This document shows, one piece after another, positions 25,361-36,500 of a stretch of 64,000 nt of DNA. Numbering within the stretch: the stretch's first letter is position 1; every line of letters starts with the position of its first letter. The DNA is from Platycnemis pennipes (taxonomy: Eukaryota > Arthropoda > Insecta > Odonata > Platycnemididae), in assembly GCA_933228895.1 (NCBI GenBank), contig OW121852.1, positions 56,152,872-56,216,871 of the forward strand. The letters run 5' to 3'. The translations under genes and the position numbers were made by a program. The notes beneath the pieces were generated by a model. It saw nothing but the letters and a program-made list of their open reading frames with translations. It did no database searches and was not told the origin of the DNA.

Positions 25361-26901
25361 ATCAAATACTTACCTACGTTCACACATACTCAGCGTGCCG
25401 TTCCTCTTCGGAGCAGCTTTAAAAGGAGCTCAATGAACAGCATTAGACCAAGGGACGCTTTCTTTTTTAGCCTTTACTCGGCAGGATCCTATTATTTCAA
25501 ACAACACTTGATTTGTCCACATTCATGAATGCATGACACTTGATTTTATTTAATTATGAAAAAATATAGCAAGCGAACTTTTGGTATTCAAAATATCATT
25601 CACGAAAATCAGTTACTTATAAAAAGTTACTCCAATGAAATAAACAGACCTTGTAATAGAACTACTTTGGGAGAAATGAAATTACACGGTTAGGTAATGA
25701 TAACAGACGCAGAGTGTGGGAATTTGTTTTAATATTCACATAAATTTGCTCTTGAAATTAAACGGTTAGGTAATGATAACAGACGCAGAGTGTGGGAATT
25801 GTTTTAATATTCACATAAATTTACTCCTATGTATTTTACATAAAGTATGGAATATTCACCTATTAATTTTCTGCCCTAAAAGATATCGGGGTGCAGTTCA
25901 TTGGGTGATAATCATCGTAAAAGCAACAGTGGCACATTCAAATATTGCAAAATGAGGATTCCAGCACTTGTGGCATCATCTTTGGAGCAATTGAGGTACC
26001 ACGTTAAATTTTCTTCGATTCCCTTGGGAAAAAGCGCACTGAACATGTTTGCACAACCCGTATTGTAAGAAATGAGATGTGTACCTTTTATCTATCACTT
26101 CATATATAGCTACAACGAGTTCAAGCTGTGTCACTTAAAGGCTTCCACGCAGTATCACTTTAGAAAAATACTGTGCTTTTCGGTGAGAGATCAATCCAGT
26201 ATCAATCACAATCAATTCATTATTGACTTTTGTCTTCGTCAAATGTGATTGTTTAAACAATATTAAGTTTTGTAACAGTGTCCAGTCTATAAATTGATAG
26301 TTTTTCAATTATTCAATAGATAATTTTTAAAATTCACGGGCAGAAACTCAACAAAAAGATATTTTACTTTTTTAGGCACTGAGAAAATAGAAAAATCACC
26401 AGGATTGGGTTTTGGACGGGAAGGGCAAGGCAATATTAACAAGACCTCTCTCTCCAAATAGTGCACTCCAATCAACAATTGGGCTGCGTTAGGGATCAAA
26501 GGGGAAGAGGATTGTCGAAAACATGAATTGTCGTTCATTGGTGACTGTATGTATAGCATTCTCAAGCTCACCAATAATCTTCTAATATGTGAACAATTTA
26601 TACGCGACGAGGAATGAATATTGAAATTTTAATTTAGCTGAGGGGAATAGCGTTTCCGTCTCTCATAAATCGGTGACTACGTTTACTTCATGTCAATTTT
26701 AAATATATTTTCCGCCATTTTCTTTGTTGCCAAACACCTAAATTTCTTTTACCATACCATTAGTCTAATATTAAAAGTAACGGATATACATTCGTGGGTA
26801 TGTATGCATGTAAGTAAGTATTAGAATTACTCGACTTGTAACGAAACAACCCCTGCCACGCCATTGCGGCGGTACGCACGGTTGTATGTAGATCTGCGAC
26901 A
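25361..26901. other. Spacer between the inverted arms
   Basis: AT-rich sequence of about 1.5 kb without a transposase or other recognisable gene. It contains a tandem duplication at 25678-25829. Confidence 0.55.
25678..25829. repeat. Tandem duplication, two units of about 76 bases
   Basis: Units at 25678-25753 and 25754-25829 both contain CGGTTAGGTAATGATAACAG and ATATTCACATAAATTT. They differ at only a few positions, so the duplication is fairly recent. Confidence 0.9.
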
Positions 26902-27374
26902 ACAACCGGAATCACTGTGCTTGATTGGGGGATGAAACAGAATAGATGGATTAAAAATCAAGCGCTCCGTTATATCGCAAGTGAAGCTCTCAATCGTTGA
27001 GTGTTTCACAGTAAGAGTATAGTTTTCGAGTTCGGCGGCATTAGAACAAAAATGTGAATTGAGTCTAATGCTTGTAACAAAAATAATGTTTACAAAACTT
27101 GAAAAAAAATTCATACATTCTGAAGGGAAAAAATTTTATTCCGAAGGGTCTCCATCCTACGAACTCTGGTATGGTAATCCTACACTACCCACTAAACCAT
27201 GCGTCAGTGAAGGGCGATTAAGAATACCTATTACACGATTAAAAAATAATTTCTTTTAATAAACCTATTCGAAGTTGGCCCGAGCTGCTATGAAATTACC
27301 ATTTCTGTTTACCTCCTGCACCAAATAAAATGTATGGCAAGTAAATTGCGCGGCCAAGGCACGTAGCCTCCCCT
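26902..27374 (-). repeat. Right arm of the large inverted repeat
   Basis: Reverse complement of the arm at 24994-25360, with about 105 additional bases in the middle (roughly 27040-27150). The outer end is the block ACGTAGCCTCCCCT. Similarity fades just outside it without an exact target duplication. Confidence 0.8.
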
Positions 27375-28009
27375 CGTGAGACTATCCCGCAATCCCGCAA
27401 TGACTAAAGACGGTTCAATCATTCAAGTGCCTCTCTATCAGTCCATCCAAATACCTTTCTTCCCAAATACATTATTTTTTCCAAACATATAAGCTATATT
27501 CTTTCAGAGACTGCATTAATTCAGGGGAAAATACTGTTCCAAGTCTGTTGAAATACACTGAATTCTGGCAGAATGCCTGTCGATGGTCACACTGTGGCTC
27601 CACAGTGGTTACGTATTGGTCCTCTGTTTATTTACTCTTGTTCTTAATTTAGGACGCTGCGAGGATTCCGTTGAAATATTTTTAAGAAGCTCGTTTAGTG
27701 CGGCTGCAAATAGTCACAGCGATCATTCATTCATTTCTATAGGGAAATCAACCCGACATCTCCGCGACCGGAGCCACGCTGCCCTCGTTGACCAAAAAAA
27801 CCATACGGCCGCTCATTCTTAATGGAGATCGATGTCCTTTATTTTTTAAGAGAAAACTTAAAAATATAAAACAAACCCGGTCTTAAAATCGATACCTTAT
27901 TAACAGAGTGGCGTTGAGCACTTACGTCATAAAGTTTCATGGGTAAAGAATCTATTTTTTTAAGGGATGGCTCTTTATCTTTTTTACTCGGCGAGAAAAC
28001 TGCGTCTTC
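27375..28009. other. Mostly non-coding, one candidate short ORF
   Basis: AT-rich flank of the inverted repeat. The only item of note is the ATG frame at 27583-27822, listed separately. Confidence 0.4.
27583..27822 (+). CDS. Candidate 79-residue secreted-type ORF (weak)
   Basis: An ATG-started frame begins with MVTLWLHSGYVLVLCLFTLV and continues to NLGRC-EDS, which has the layout of a signal peptide: a short start, a hydrophobic core and a small or Cys residue before a polar stretch. The rest is Ser/His-rich with no domain. No splice or expression evidence exists and the frame length is unremarkable by chance, so this may not be a gene. Confidence 0.15.
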   Translation: MVTLWLHSGYVLVLCLFTLVLNLGRCEDSVEIFLRSSFSAAANSHSDHSFISIGKSTRHLRDRSHAALVDQKNHTAAHS

Positions 28010-28530
28010 TCGTTTTTTCCCGCGTATAATCTCTCGCCCCCATCCCTTCGTCCCTCCCCTCTTTGACTGGCTTTTTTCCCTGTGGCGTTCATGGGAGATA
28101 TTCTCTCAACCGACCCCGCCTCCTACTCCTCCACCCGCCATTTTGTCTCGCCGATAACCATGACCTCCGCGTCCCTCACCCCTTCAGAGCCTGCTCCGGC
28201 TCGCGACGAGCGAACGCAATTTCCCTTATGGGTGTCTCTTTTTCTTTCCCTACCAGCGCCTCTTTCTCCCGCAGTCCCTCTGCTTCTCTCTCTATTTCCC
28301 TCTCTTAGCTCTCTTTCTCTCAGGCAACCGCCTACGCGGTCCCCGCGAGATGGTGCGTCACTTGCTCCGGGAGAGTATTCAGGGTCTGTGTGATGCGCCC
28401 TCTTTCACCCTCCCACCCTCACCACCACTCCCCCCCCCCCCCCACCCCTCGAACCCTATTCGTCACTGCTCGTTGTGCATTCCCTCCCACTTCGCAACCC
28501 TTCAGGGGCCTTCCTTGGCGTTCAACATTG
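28010..28530 (+). promoter_or_regulatory. GC- and pyrimidine-rich island, possible promoter
   Basis: Unusually C+T-rich plus strand with CpGs, a C tract at about 28429-28446 and the word CCGCCATTTTG at 28135-28145. The reverse complement of that word matches the YY1/Pho core (AAAATGGCGG). No TATA box or attached ORF is recognised. It could be a promoter of an unseen gene or simple low-complexity sequence. Confidence 0.3.
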
Positions 28531-28649
28531 CCTCGACCTCATTGAGGAGATTTTTAATGCTTGAATTTGTGTATTTTTTACTCATTTTGCGGTGACCTAA
28601 AATGAGAATAGTAGCCACCGTATAATAATAGAGCGGAGATCATCTCATC

Positions 28650-29215
28650 ATCATCGGTCAGCAATCCTAGGATTGTTTTGACGCAGCTCTCCACTCGATT
28701 CTTCTATCGGCCAACGTCTTCATATTGACGTAGCTCCTCTCTTTTACATTCTTCACAACTTGCTCCAAAAATCTCATACGAGGCCTGCCTTTTCCATTAT
28801 TCCTGTTTAATTTTCCTCGACTTTTGCCTCCTCGACGATTTCTTCATTAGACCATCGTGTCTCAAGATATGACCGATTAAGTTGTTCCGTCTTCTTGTTA
28901 GGGTCTTCAGTCTGTTCTCTCCCACTCTTCTTAAGACTTCTTCGTTTGTCACTCGGTCGATCCATTTCATCTTCAGTCTTCTTCTTCAATCCATTTCTTT
29001 ATTGTTCCATTTCTTCTTCGGTAGCACCACAATTCAAGCGTTTCCGGCCTTGACTTCTCTGCTTCTTTTATCGTCCATGCTTCGCTGCCATTTAGTAAAA
29101 TGCTCCGGATGTATGTTCCAATGAAATATTTCCGCAGTTCCATGCTTATATTTGCAGCTCTTGGCAGAAACTTCTTTTGGTAAAATGTCCTTTTCTCCTG
29201 AGCAATTCTGCATGA
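28650..29215 (-). mobile_element. 3' fragment of LINE family 1
   Basis: Begins with a (CAT)n edge followed by CGGTCAGCAATCCTAGG and continues through the LINE C-terminal coding region in minus orientation. The frame is broken in the SLKKSGREQ region and elsewhere. 5'-truncated near TTTTCTCCTGAGCAATTC. Confidence 0.8.
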
Positions 29216-31248
29216 AATCCCTCTTTTACTTCCTCCCGGAAATCGTCTAAATACTCAAATTACCTACTGAATTGTTGGATCTCTGATCGTGTTAATAATT
29301 CCAAAGAAAAATTCCAATTTAACTTAAACGTTAACGCATCATACGTAATGGGGAACAGTCAGGCCCATAATTTCACGTGTACTCGCAAACACCTTCTTCG
29401 TGGTTGTTAAAGGGAGCCTTTTTCTGCGCCAGAGATAACCACAGACTACACTCATACACCACGCGTTGCTGGTGCTGCGTGTACAGTCCATAAAAGCCTG
29501 GTTAAAGTCAAATTATTAATATTAATTAATTAATATATAGTACATTATAACTGATAATTTATTAAATAAATCATTAATAAATTAAGATCGAATACTGGCT
29601 CGAATACTCACTTCATATTGAAGCGAGAGGAAGGGTTGTCAGGTCAACTGTGTGTACTACAGTATCGACAGGTGGGGACCAACCTTCCGTTACGTTCGAA
29701 TAAAGATCCATTCATTCTATGCTCAAATGATAAAAATATTCATACCATTATATCACCCAATTATTTGTGAATAAATATTATTAATGAGAAACAAATAAAG
29801 TTTTTATGAAGAATGTTGGTTTTGTCATTCACAAAAGAGAAATTTCAGGGCAGCGTTACGTAATTTGGGGTGGAGGAATTAAACAGTGAAATTACCGAGA
29901 GTTATAGGGGGACGATGACAAAAGTACAAATCGGTTTTGTGTATTGGTCTTAATAGATATAATATTGCGTATTGAGTGGAATGATTTGGTTAAAGCAGAC
30001 TCATATTGGCCTTATGGTATGTTTAAAATGAGTTAATAGAGCTAAAAAGGGGACTTCACTTGATAGTTGGATTATGAGAAAAAACTTTCTAAAAGAACAT
30101 CATGACTGAAAAGAGACCCAAACTTTAGATCCCGGAAATATGAAACAAATCGTAGAAACTCAATTAATCTATTTAAAAATGCACGAGATGTGTTATAATA
30201 TGAAGTAATATAAATTGTTAAACAAGTAATTAGTGTTAAATTATCAATCCTTATATGTTTAATTAATAATATGTGAGTATTATCGTTTAAAAGGAATAAT
30301 TTTATTAAAATTACAATATTTTTTTAGATTTTGGATTCATTTTTGGATGAATGAGTTTCCCCTTATTCGTCACTCTTTCGACGAAAAATTCTGAAATGAA
30401 TTTTTCCATTTATGGATAACTTTGTGGTGAAGGTGAGGATGACTCGCAAAATCGTCTCGGCCTTATCATTTAACTAAAAATATTAGTTTATTCTCGAGAC
30501 AAATAGTTATATTAAACATCTGTCTTATTATCTGTTAATTATTAGCCAATGATCAATGTAAAATAATGCTAACAGGTATTGATATTAAATAATACAGCGA
30601 ATGGAGCACTTTTAGAAATCACATAGAAAGGGAAATTAAGAGTATAGGAGAAGCCTTGAAACACTCATTTAAGTACAATAATTCACGAATATACTATGCA
30701 ATTCAAGTCTTTGGGAGAGCAATTGGAAAATACTCTTCATTGAAGTTTTTATACCTTGATGTAAATGGAGTTTGACTATCATTCGTTCACCGATAACAAT
30801 TTTTAGCCATTCTCAATGTTTAAGGTGAACCTATAAATAATTGCATCAGTTTGAAAACAGTTTGAGTCGTCAAGAAAAATGAATTCAGTTTAAATACAGA
30901 TGGAAATCATTCCAATGTATAGAAATCATTTTGAATGAAGTAATCGATGTGTTTTAAGTCCGATGTAGCCTTTTCATTTAGAGTTGAAATGCAATTGAAG
31001 TCAACTCGACAGTAGTTAGAATGCAAATCTTGGAGAAAAAACTTCAGTTTGGACAGTTTGAAGTCTGTTTAACCATAAAAATTTTGATTCGGGAAATATG
31101 TTTTATTTGTTTTTATGTAATAATTACTATTCATTATATTATATTTATGATTATTTATTTTTTATTTATATTACCTATTTTATTATTATTCAGTGTAATG
31201 AGATGTAATTATCTAGTCAAAAACCGTCCATAATAATTATTGTTGCCT
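29216..31248. other. Very AT-rich non-coding DNA
   Basis: Includes (ATTA)-type simple sequence around 29510-29585 and long A/T runs near 31120-31200. No gene or mobile element recognised. Confidence 0.55.
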
Positions 31249-31289
31249 GGGCTGCGGTCCGTTTCACGCTCCAAGCGCTCCGAAGCTCC
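31249..31289 (+). repeat. Left terminal inverted repeat of the Harbinger element
   Basis: GGGCTGCGGTCCGTTTCACG followed by CTCCAAGCGCT matches the complement of 33197-33237 with few changes. A second, shorter version of the same sequence follows at about 31297-31335. Confidence 0.85.
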
Positions 31290-31531
31290 TCAGCTCGGTC
31301 CGTTTCACGCTTCAAATCGCTTCGAAGCTCAGGAAACGGGGCCCCTGAGTGAGCATAAATTTACTATTAAGACCGCTCCAAACGCTCCACGCTGGATGTG
31401 GAGCGTTTGGAGCGATAACAATAAATAGTTCGATATATTCGAGAACTAGCGCCAATTTCATGTGTTGCTACGCGAACTTACAAATAAATAAACATAAATA
31501 ATTTGCGAAGGGAAGAAGAACATTTGTAGCA

Positions 31532-32270
31532 ATGGAAAATAAAATGGAAATTACTGTACACGCCGACTGGTTGAATGAAGATTTTATATTTCTATTGAAC
31601 CCAGAAGAGTACAACCGGGCCTTAAATGGTGAGTATTCTAAAATATGAAATTAAGATTAGTAAAGAGTCTTTCAAAATACTTTACACTTACCACAATTCC
31701 AAAATAATTTCAATTAATTTTCCATTCAGATAACGTAAGAGGTCTTGTAAATGGCCAAATTCATAATAGAAATGAACGAGTTGTGGTTGAAGAAATTCCT
31801 GACAACGAAGCGGAAGAAGGTAATCCCCTACCAAAAATTATCTTTACTATTATCACAGGTGAAAATTAGTGATTAGTAAAATATGAAAAGATATTACAGA
31901 AATGTGATACGTTTTAAATTAAAATCTTTGGTGAAATAATTAGTGACGGAAGTCTAAGTAACAATTATTAAATATATAATGTAGCATAACGGTTTGAAAA
32001 CATTTTCTTATATAAACCCGTACTTTCTTTTTCTCTAGCGGTTCCAAAGAAAAGGAGGGTGGAAACCATTTTATAAAACTTTATAGAGGATATTAAGAAA
32101 GAAAGGGAAATTGAGAAAGCAGAGCGTGTGAGAGAGAGAAGAAATGAGGAAGGCTAAGGAGGAGAGGGAAAATAGAAGGGATGAGGAGAGGAGAAGAAAT
32201 AATGAAGAAAAAATGAAATTACAGAGGGAGTCGATAGAATTGTTAAAAAAAATTTGGAGAGAAATAATTG
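31532..32270 (+). pseudogene. Harbinger accessory (Myb/MADF-type partner) gene, broken
   Basis: Three exons can be read: 31532-31628 (starting MENKMEITVHADWLNEDF), 31730-31819 and 32039 to about 32270. All junctions have GT-AG ends and matching phases (1 and 1). The last exon encodes a highly charged Lys/Glu/Arg coiled-coil-like tail ending in SIELLKKIWREIIEYI. A TAA stop follows VETIL and a frameshift lies near RRNEE, so the full product cannot be made. In this superfamily the second protein helps import the transposase and bind the ends; that role is inferred from position and composition, since the DNA-binding domain itself is not evident. Confidence 0.55.
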
Positions 32271-32334
32271 AATATATAGTTTATTTATATTTGTTTAAGT
32301 ATTGAGTTTTTTAATGTCTTTTCCAATAAAAAAA

Positions 32335-33030
32335 TTAAGCAAGTTTGTTCTTTATTCTCTTTCTCTTGATTTTTCCTCGCTCCCTGATCCGCTGATCGTT
32401 GATGTTAATGGGCACTCTTTCCAATTCTGGTCCAGCAACATCCTCCTCTGGCAGTTCATCTCTTTTTTCCATGCATATATTATGGAGTACGCAGCATGCC
32501 AGGATGAACTCGGGTATTTTCTCCATGTCCACTAAAGGTAATTTATCCCTAAGACTACGAAATCGTCCTTTGAGTAGTCCAAAAACACGTTCTATAACTT
32601 GCCTTGCCGCAGACAACTTTTTATTGTAATTTTTTTGTCTGTTAGGTGGCCGTTGTCTCTGAAGGGTGTCATTAAGTGCTCATGTATGCCGTAGGCAGAA
32701 TCACCAATGATATGAGAATCATTAGGAAAGTATGCATCCGGATTCCTCAAATAATGGAATATACGTGAGTGTTTTAGCACTCTAGCATCGTGTACGGAGG
32801 CAGCATTTCCAGCCACGCAATGCGTGAATATGGCTCGATGATCACAAACAGCCTGGGGAATAATAACACAGCCTCGTTTCCGCTAACATTATTGCAGCAT
32901 AGATTGTACGGATTTCTGCCTCAATCATTACATCCGTATCCTCTTCACTCTCCGAGGTCTCCGTTGAAACATAACTGTCTTCTGAGTCATTAAAAAAAAT
33001 ATTCTCCACTACGGGTACAATCCCCTCCAT
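32335..33030 (-). pseudogene. PIF/Harbinger transposase (DDE nuclease), truncated and frameshifted
   Basis: On the minus strand the N-terminal part begins MEGIVPVVENIFFNDSEDS (33030 downward). It runs, after a shift and apparent deletion, into QAVCDHRAIFTHCVAGNAAS and VHDARVLKHS. The catalytic block GDSAYGIHEHL carries the second Asp and ARQVIERVFGLLKGRFRSL carries the Glu. A one-base indel near 32625 separates these two blocks. The region that should hold the first catalytic Asp and most of the N-terminal half is missing, so the enzyme is dead. The closest animal domesticated relative is HARBI1. Confidence 0.85.
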
Positions 33031-33196
33031 TATCAGTTATTTGATTTAACCTCCACGAAATTCTTTTTATTTACAAACACGCCCCCCTAGCAACCATCAA
33101 TTGAACGCCCGCCACACTTCCAAGCCGGTCCGTTTCACAGTCGCGCTTGAAGCGCTTAAAAGCGAAGGAATGAAACGGACCGGCCTTTGGAGCGGT

Positions 33197-33237
33197 GGCG
33201 CTTCGAAGCGCTTGGAGCGTGAAACGGACCGCAGCCC
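33197..33237 (-). repeat. Right terminal inverted repeat of the Harbinger element
   Basis: Ends GTGAAACGGACCGCAGCCC, the complement of the left end. Two more copies of the GGTCCGTTTCA word lie just inside, at about 33127 and 33172. Confidence 0.85.
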
Positions 33238-33253
33238 TAGTATAAGTCTGTCG

Positions 33254-33258
33254 TTGGA
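33254..33258. repeat. Target-site duplication TTGGA (5' side of Copia)
   Basis: Identical to 37737-37741 on the other side of the element. Five bases is the expected length for this superfamily. Confidence 0.9.
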
Positions 33259-33435
33259 TGAAGCAAAGTAAATTTGTTAAATAATAATCGCGGATCAAAT
33301 TAAAATAAATGTTTTGTTTTTCCATGGTTGTCATGGGGGAAATAGTTTGTTGATAACGAGGATTCGGGGCATAACGATATTGAACACGAAAGAGAATGGT
33401 TGTATCATTGATTTGAATAAAAACTTAATCCAACA
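33259..33435 (+). repeat. 5' LTR of Copia element
   Basis: 177 bases, starting TGAAGCAAAGTAAATTTG and ending CTTAATCCAACA. Contains a polyadenylation-type AATAAA at 33416-33421 near its end. Short LTRs of this size are common in Copia elements. Confidence 0.95.
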
Positions 33436-33438
33436 ATT

Positions 33439-33454
33439 TGGTAGCAGAGCGTGG
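33439..33454 (+). promoter_or_regulatory. Primer-binding site (initiator Met tRNA)
   Basis: TGGTAGCAGAG begins three bases after the LTR and matches the complement of the 3' end of animal initiator methionine tRNA. The following CGTGG also partly fits. Confidence 0.8.
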
Positions 33455-33508
33455 TTATAAGATACACGAGTGAAATTTCCAGGAGGTCAAGTAAAGTGAC
33501 AAGGGAAA

Positions 33509-36500
33509 ATGTCAGACTTTGGAGTTTCAAGAATCGAGCCTCTAACAAACAAGAATTATGGACTTTGGAGCATGAGATTGGTTGCAGTTCTTAAGGCGAA
33601 AGGATTGTATCAAGATATCATTTTCGGTGATGAACCAGAGAAGAATGGTGCTGATGCAGCGGCTGTGGCGAAGTGGGAAGCCTGGTCAAAGAAGAACGAC
33701 GAGGTCAACATGCTGATCATTATGACACTTTCGGCGGAGCAGGCGTTAGCATGTCAAGGTATTTCCAATGCAAAAGAGTTGTGGCTTTTGTTAAAGAAAC
33801 GTCATGACGGTGTTGAGAAACATAGAAAGACTCAGTTAATGATTGAATTGGCTAAATTAGAAAAATTAGAGAAAGAAAGCATTGACGGTTATTTAACTAG
33901 AGCTCAAACATTAGAGACTCAACTTAAGGAAATGGGTAATAATATTGAAGATTATGAATTAATTATGTACGTAATCGAGGGTCTACCAAAGAGTTTCAGT
34001 GAAGTTGCAACAGCGATTTCTTCCAATCCAACGGTGGATTTCGAATTCATGAGAGGAGCACTTTTGCGATATGAGGAGAAAAACAAGAAATCAACCAATG
34101 AAGGAGAGGTCAAGGCTTTTAAGGCGAAGGTGCAGACTAAGAAAAAATGTTTCTGTTGTGGCAAAATTGGACATTTTTCTCGTGATTGCTGGCACAAGGA
34201 CAAGGAGAATTCAATTGAGACTAAAGAAAATTCAAAGGATTTTTACAAGAATAAGAGCAAATTCAAGGGAATTTTCAAAGGAGGCAAGAATCAACATGCA
34301 TTTGAAGTGAGGGAGCATCACAAGATAAATGCAGAAAATGGAGTCACTTGGATGCTTGATTCGGCGTGCACATCTCACATGACTCATCAAGAGGAGTTAT
34401 TGATTAATAAGAGGAAAGACAATGTGGAGATCGTGACGGCTGAAGCAGGCAGAAAGATTCACGCTGAATTTCGAGGAGAAATTGAAGGAACCAGCTATCT
34501 TGACGATGGTGAGGTAGCATTAACTATAAAAGACGTACTTTATGTTCCAGATTTAAACAGCAACTTGATGTCAGTTCCAAGTCTGGTCAAGATGGGCAAG
34601 AAAATAGTTATTGATGAAGATGGATTTGGAATTTATGACAAGAAAACAGGAGAATTAGTTGCACAGGGGATCTTTGAAGCAGATGCTTTTATGTTTCGAA
34701 TGAGCACGGACAGCGATGAACGAGAGCTGAAGAAAGAAGTTTGCTTTAGCACAAGCGAAATAAATAGTAATTTATGGCACCAGAGGCTTGGTCACATTAA
34801 CAATAATTATCTTTCTAGATTGGCGAAAGAGAATCTTGTCAGAGGACTCGAAAATGTGTCGATCAAGGACGACAACTGCGAGGATTGCATTCAAGGGAAA
34901 CTGACGAGAGCACCATTCAAAGAAGTCGAAATCGAAGGTGCACAGCAGATCTTGGAAAGACTGCACGCGGATTTGTGTGGTCCAATGCAACAAGAATCAA
35001 TTGGAGGGAGTAGGTACATGCTGACTATTGTGGACGAGTACAGCAGAAGATATTTCGTCGATTTTTTGAAGAGTAAAAGTGAAACTGCCGATAAACTGAT
35101 CGAGTTTATTGAGAGAAAAGAGAACGAGACAGGACAAAAGGTCAAGAATTTTCGCTCAGACAATGGTACGGAATTTACCAACGACACATTGCAAGAATAT
35201 TTCAAGAAGAAAGGCATCAAGCACGAGAGAACGACGATCTATTCTCCACAGAGCAACGGAATTGCTGAGAGAGCCAATCGAACGTTGGTGGAAATGGCTC
35301 GAACGTTACTCATTGCAGCTGGATTAACACTGATGTTTTGGGCAGAAGCCGTGTGGACTGCGAGCTACTTGCATGATCTTTCACCTACGAAGAAGAGGGA
35401 TCAAGTTCCACTTGAGATTTGGAAAAACAAGAAACCATCGGTCAGACATCTCAGAGTTTTTGGCTGCAAGGTCTTCTACAGAAATGAAGATGTTCAAAAA
35501 AAGAAGCTTGACGTGAGATCAAAGGAAGCTGTGTTCGTGGGATACTCGAAGAACAGGAGAGCCTACCGAGTATTTGACTTGAGTGACAGGAAGATTCACG
35601 AGAGTCGAGACGTAAAGTTCATTGAAGAAAAAATGGGTTTTCAGAAGAAGGAAGAAGACGTTGGTTATGACGAGACTAACTACGTTTTTATCCCAATTGA
35701 GAGGCAAGAGAATCGAGACGAACGACACGAGGAAGAAAACAATTCAGGAATTATCCATGACGTTGTTGAAGATTTTCAAGGACAATTCGACAGTGATGAT
35801 GATTCATCTCATAAAAATCCGTTGGTAATTGTTCAAGCTGGAGAGAGAAGAAGAGGGAGAAAAAAAGGTGACACGAACGATGTCCTGAAACAGAGACACC
35901 AAGAAGAATTAAAAGGAATAGAAGATGAATTAAGACAACAAGGAGTAAGAAGGTCAACGAGAGAGAAGAAGGAGCCCGATTGCATTGTCAATATGGTGCA
36001 AGAAATCAATCCAAGGAACTACAAAGAAGCAATCGAGTCCAAGGACAAGATCAAATGGATTGAAGCAATGAACAAGGAATTGAAAAATATGAAAAATTAT
36101 CAGACTTGGGAAATTGTTAACAAGCCAAAAGAGGTAAAATTAATTCAAAGCAAATGGGTTTTCAAGAAAAAGGGAACCAAAGATGCAGAAGTATACAAGG
36201 CAAGACTGGTAGCTGATGGTTCACGACAGCGAATGGGAGTGGATTACAAAAGCTCTTACAGTCCAGTGATGAAGCAAGAGTCATTGAAGACACTGTTGGC
36301 AATTGCAGCGAAGAAAAATTACAAAGTGGAGTTCATTGACGTCGAAGCAGCGTACTTGAACGCAGAATTGGACAGGCATGTGTACATGAATCTACCAAAA
36401 GGAGTAAACATTGAAGAAGGGAAGATATTTAGACTAAAGAAGAGTTTATATGGACTTCCAGAAGCAGGAAGATGTTGGTTTAAGAAATTATCTGGAATTT

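Larger units (their letters stand above)
31249..33237. mobile_element. PIF/Harbinger DNA transposon, internally deleted
   Basis: The ends are inverted repeats starting GGGCTGCGGTCCGTTTCACG. Inside are two convergent genes typical of this superfamily: a small accessory protein gene on the plus strand and a DDE transposase on the minus strand, both broken. The motif GGTCCGTTTCA occurs five times close to the ends, in both orientations, as expected for transposase-binding repeats. The usual 3-base TWA duplication is not intact (CCT at the left, TAG at the right). At about 2 kb it is shorter than autonomous members because the transposase has lost a large middle segment. Confidence 0.85.
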
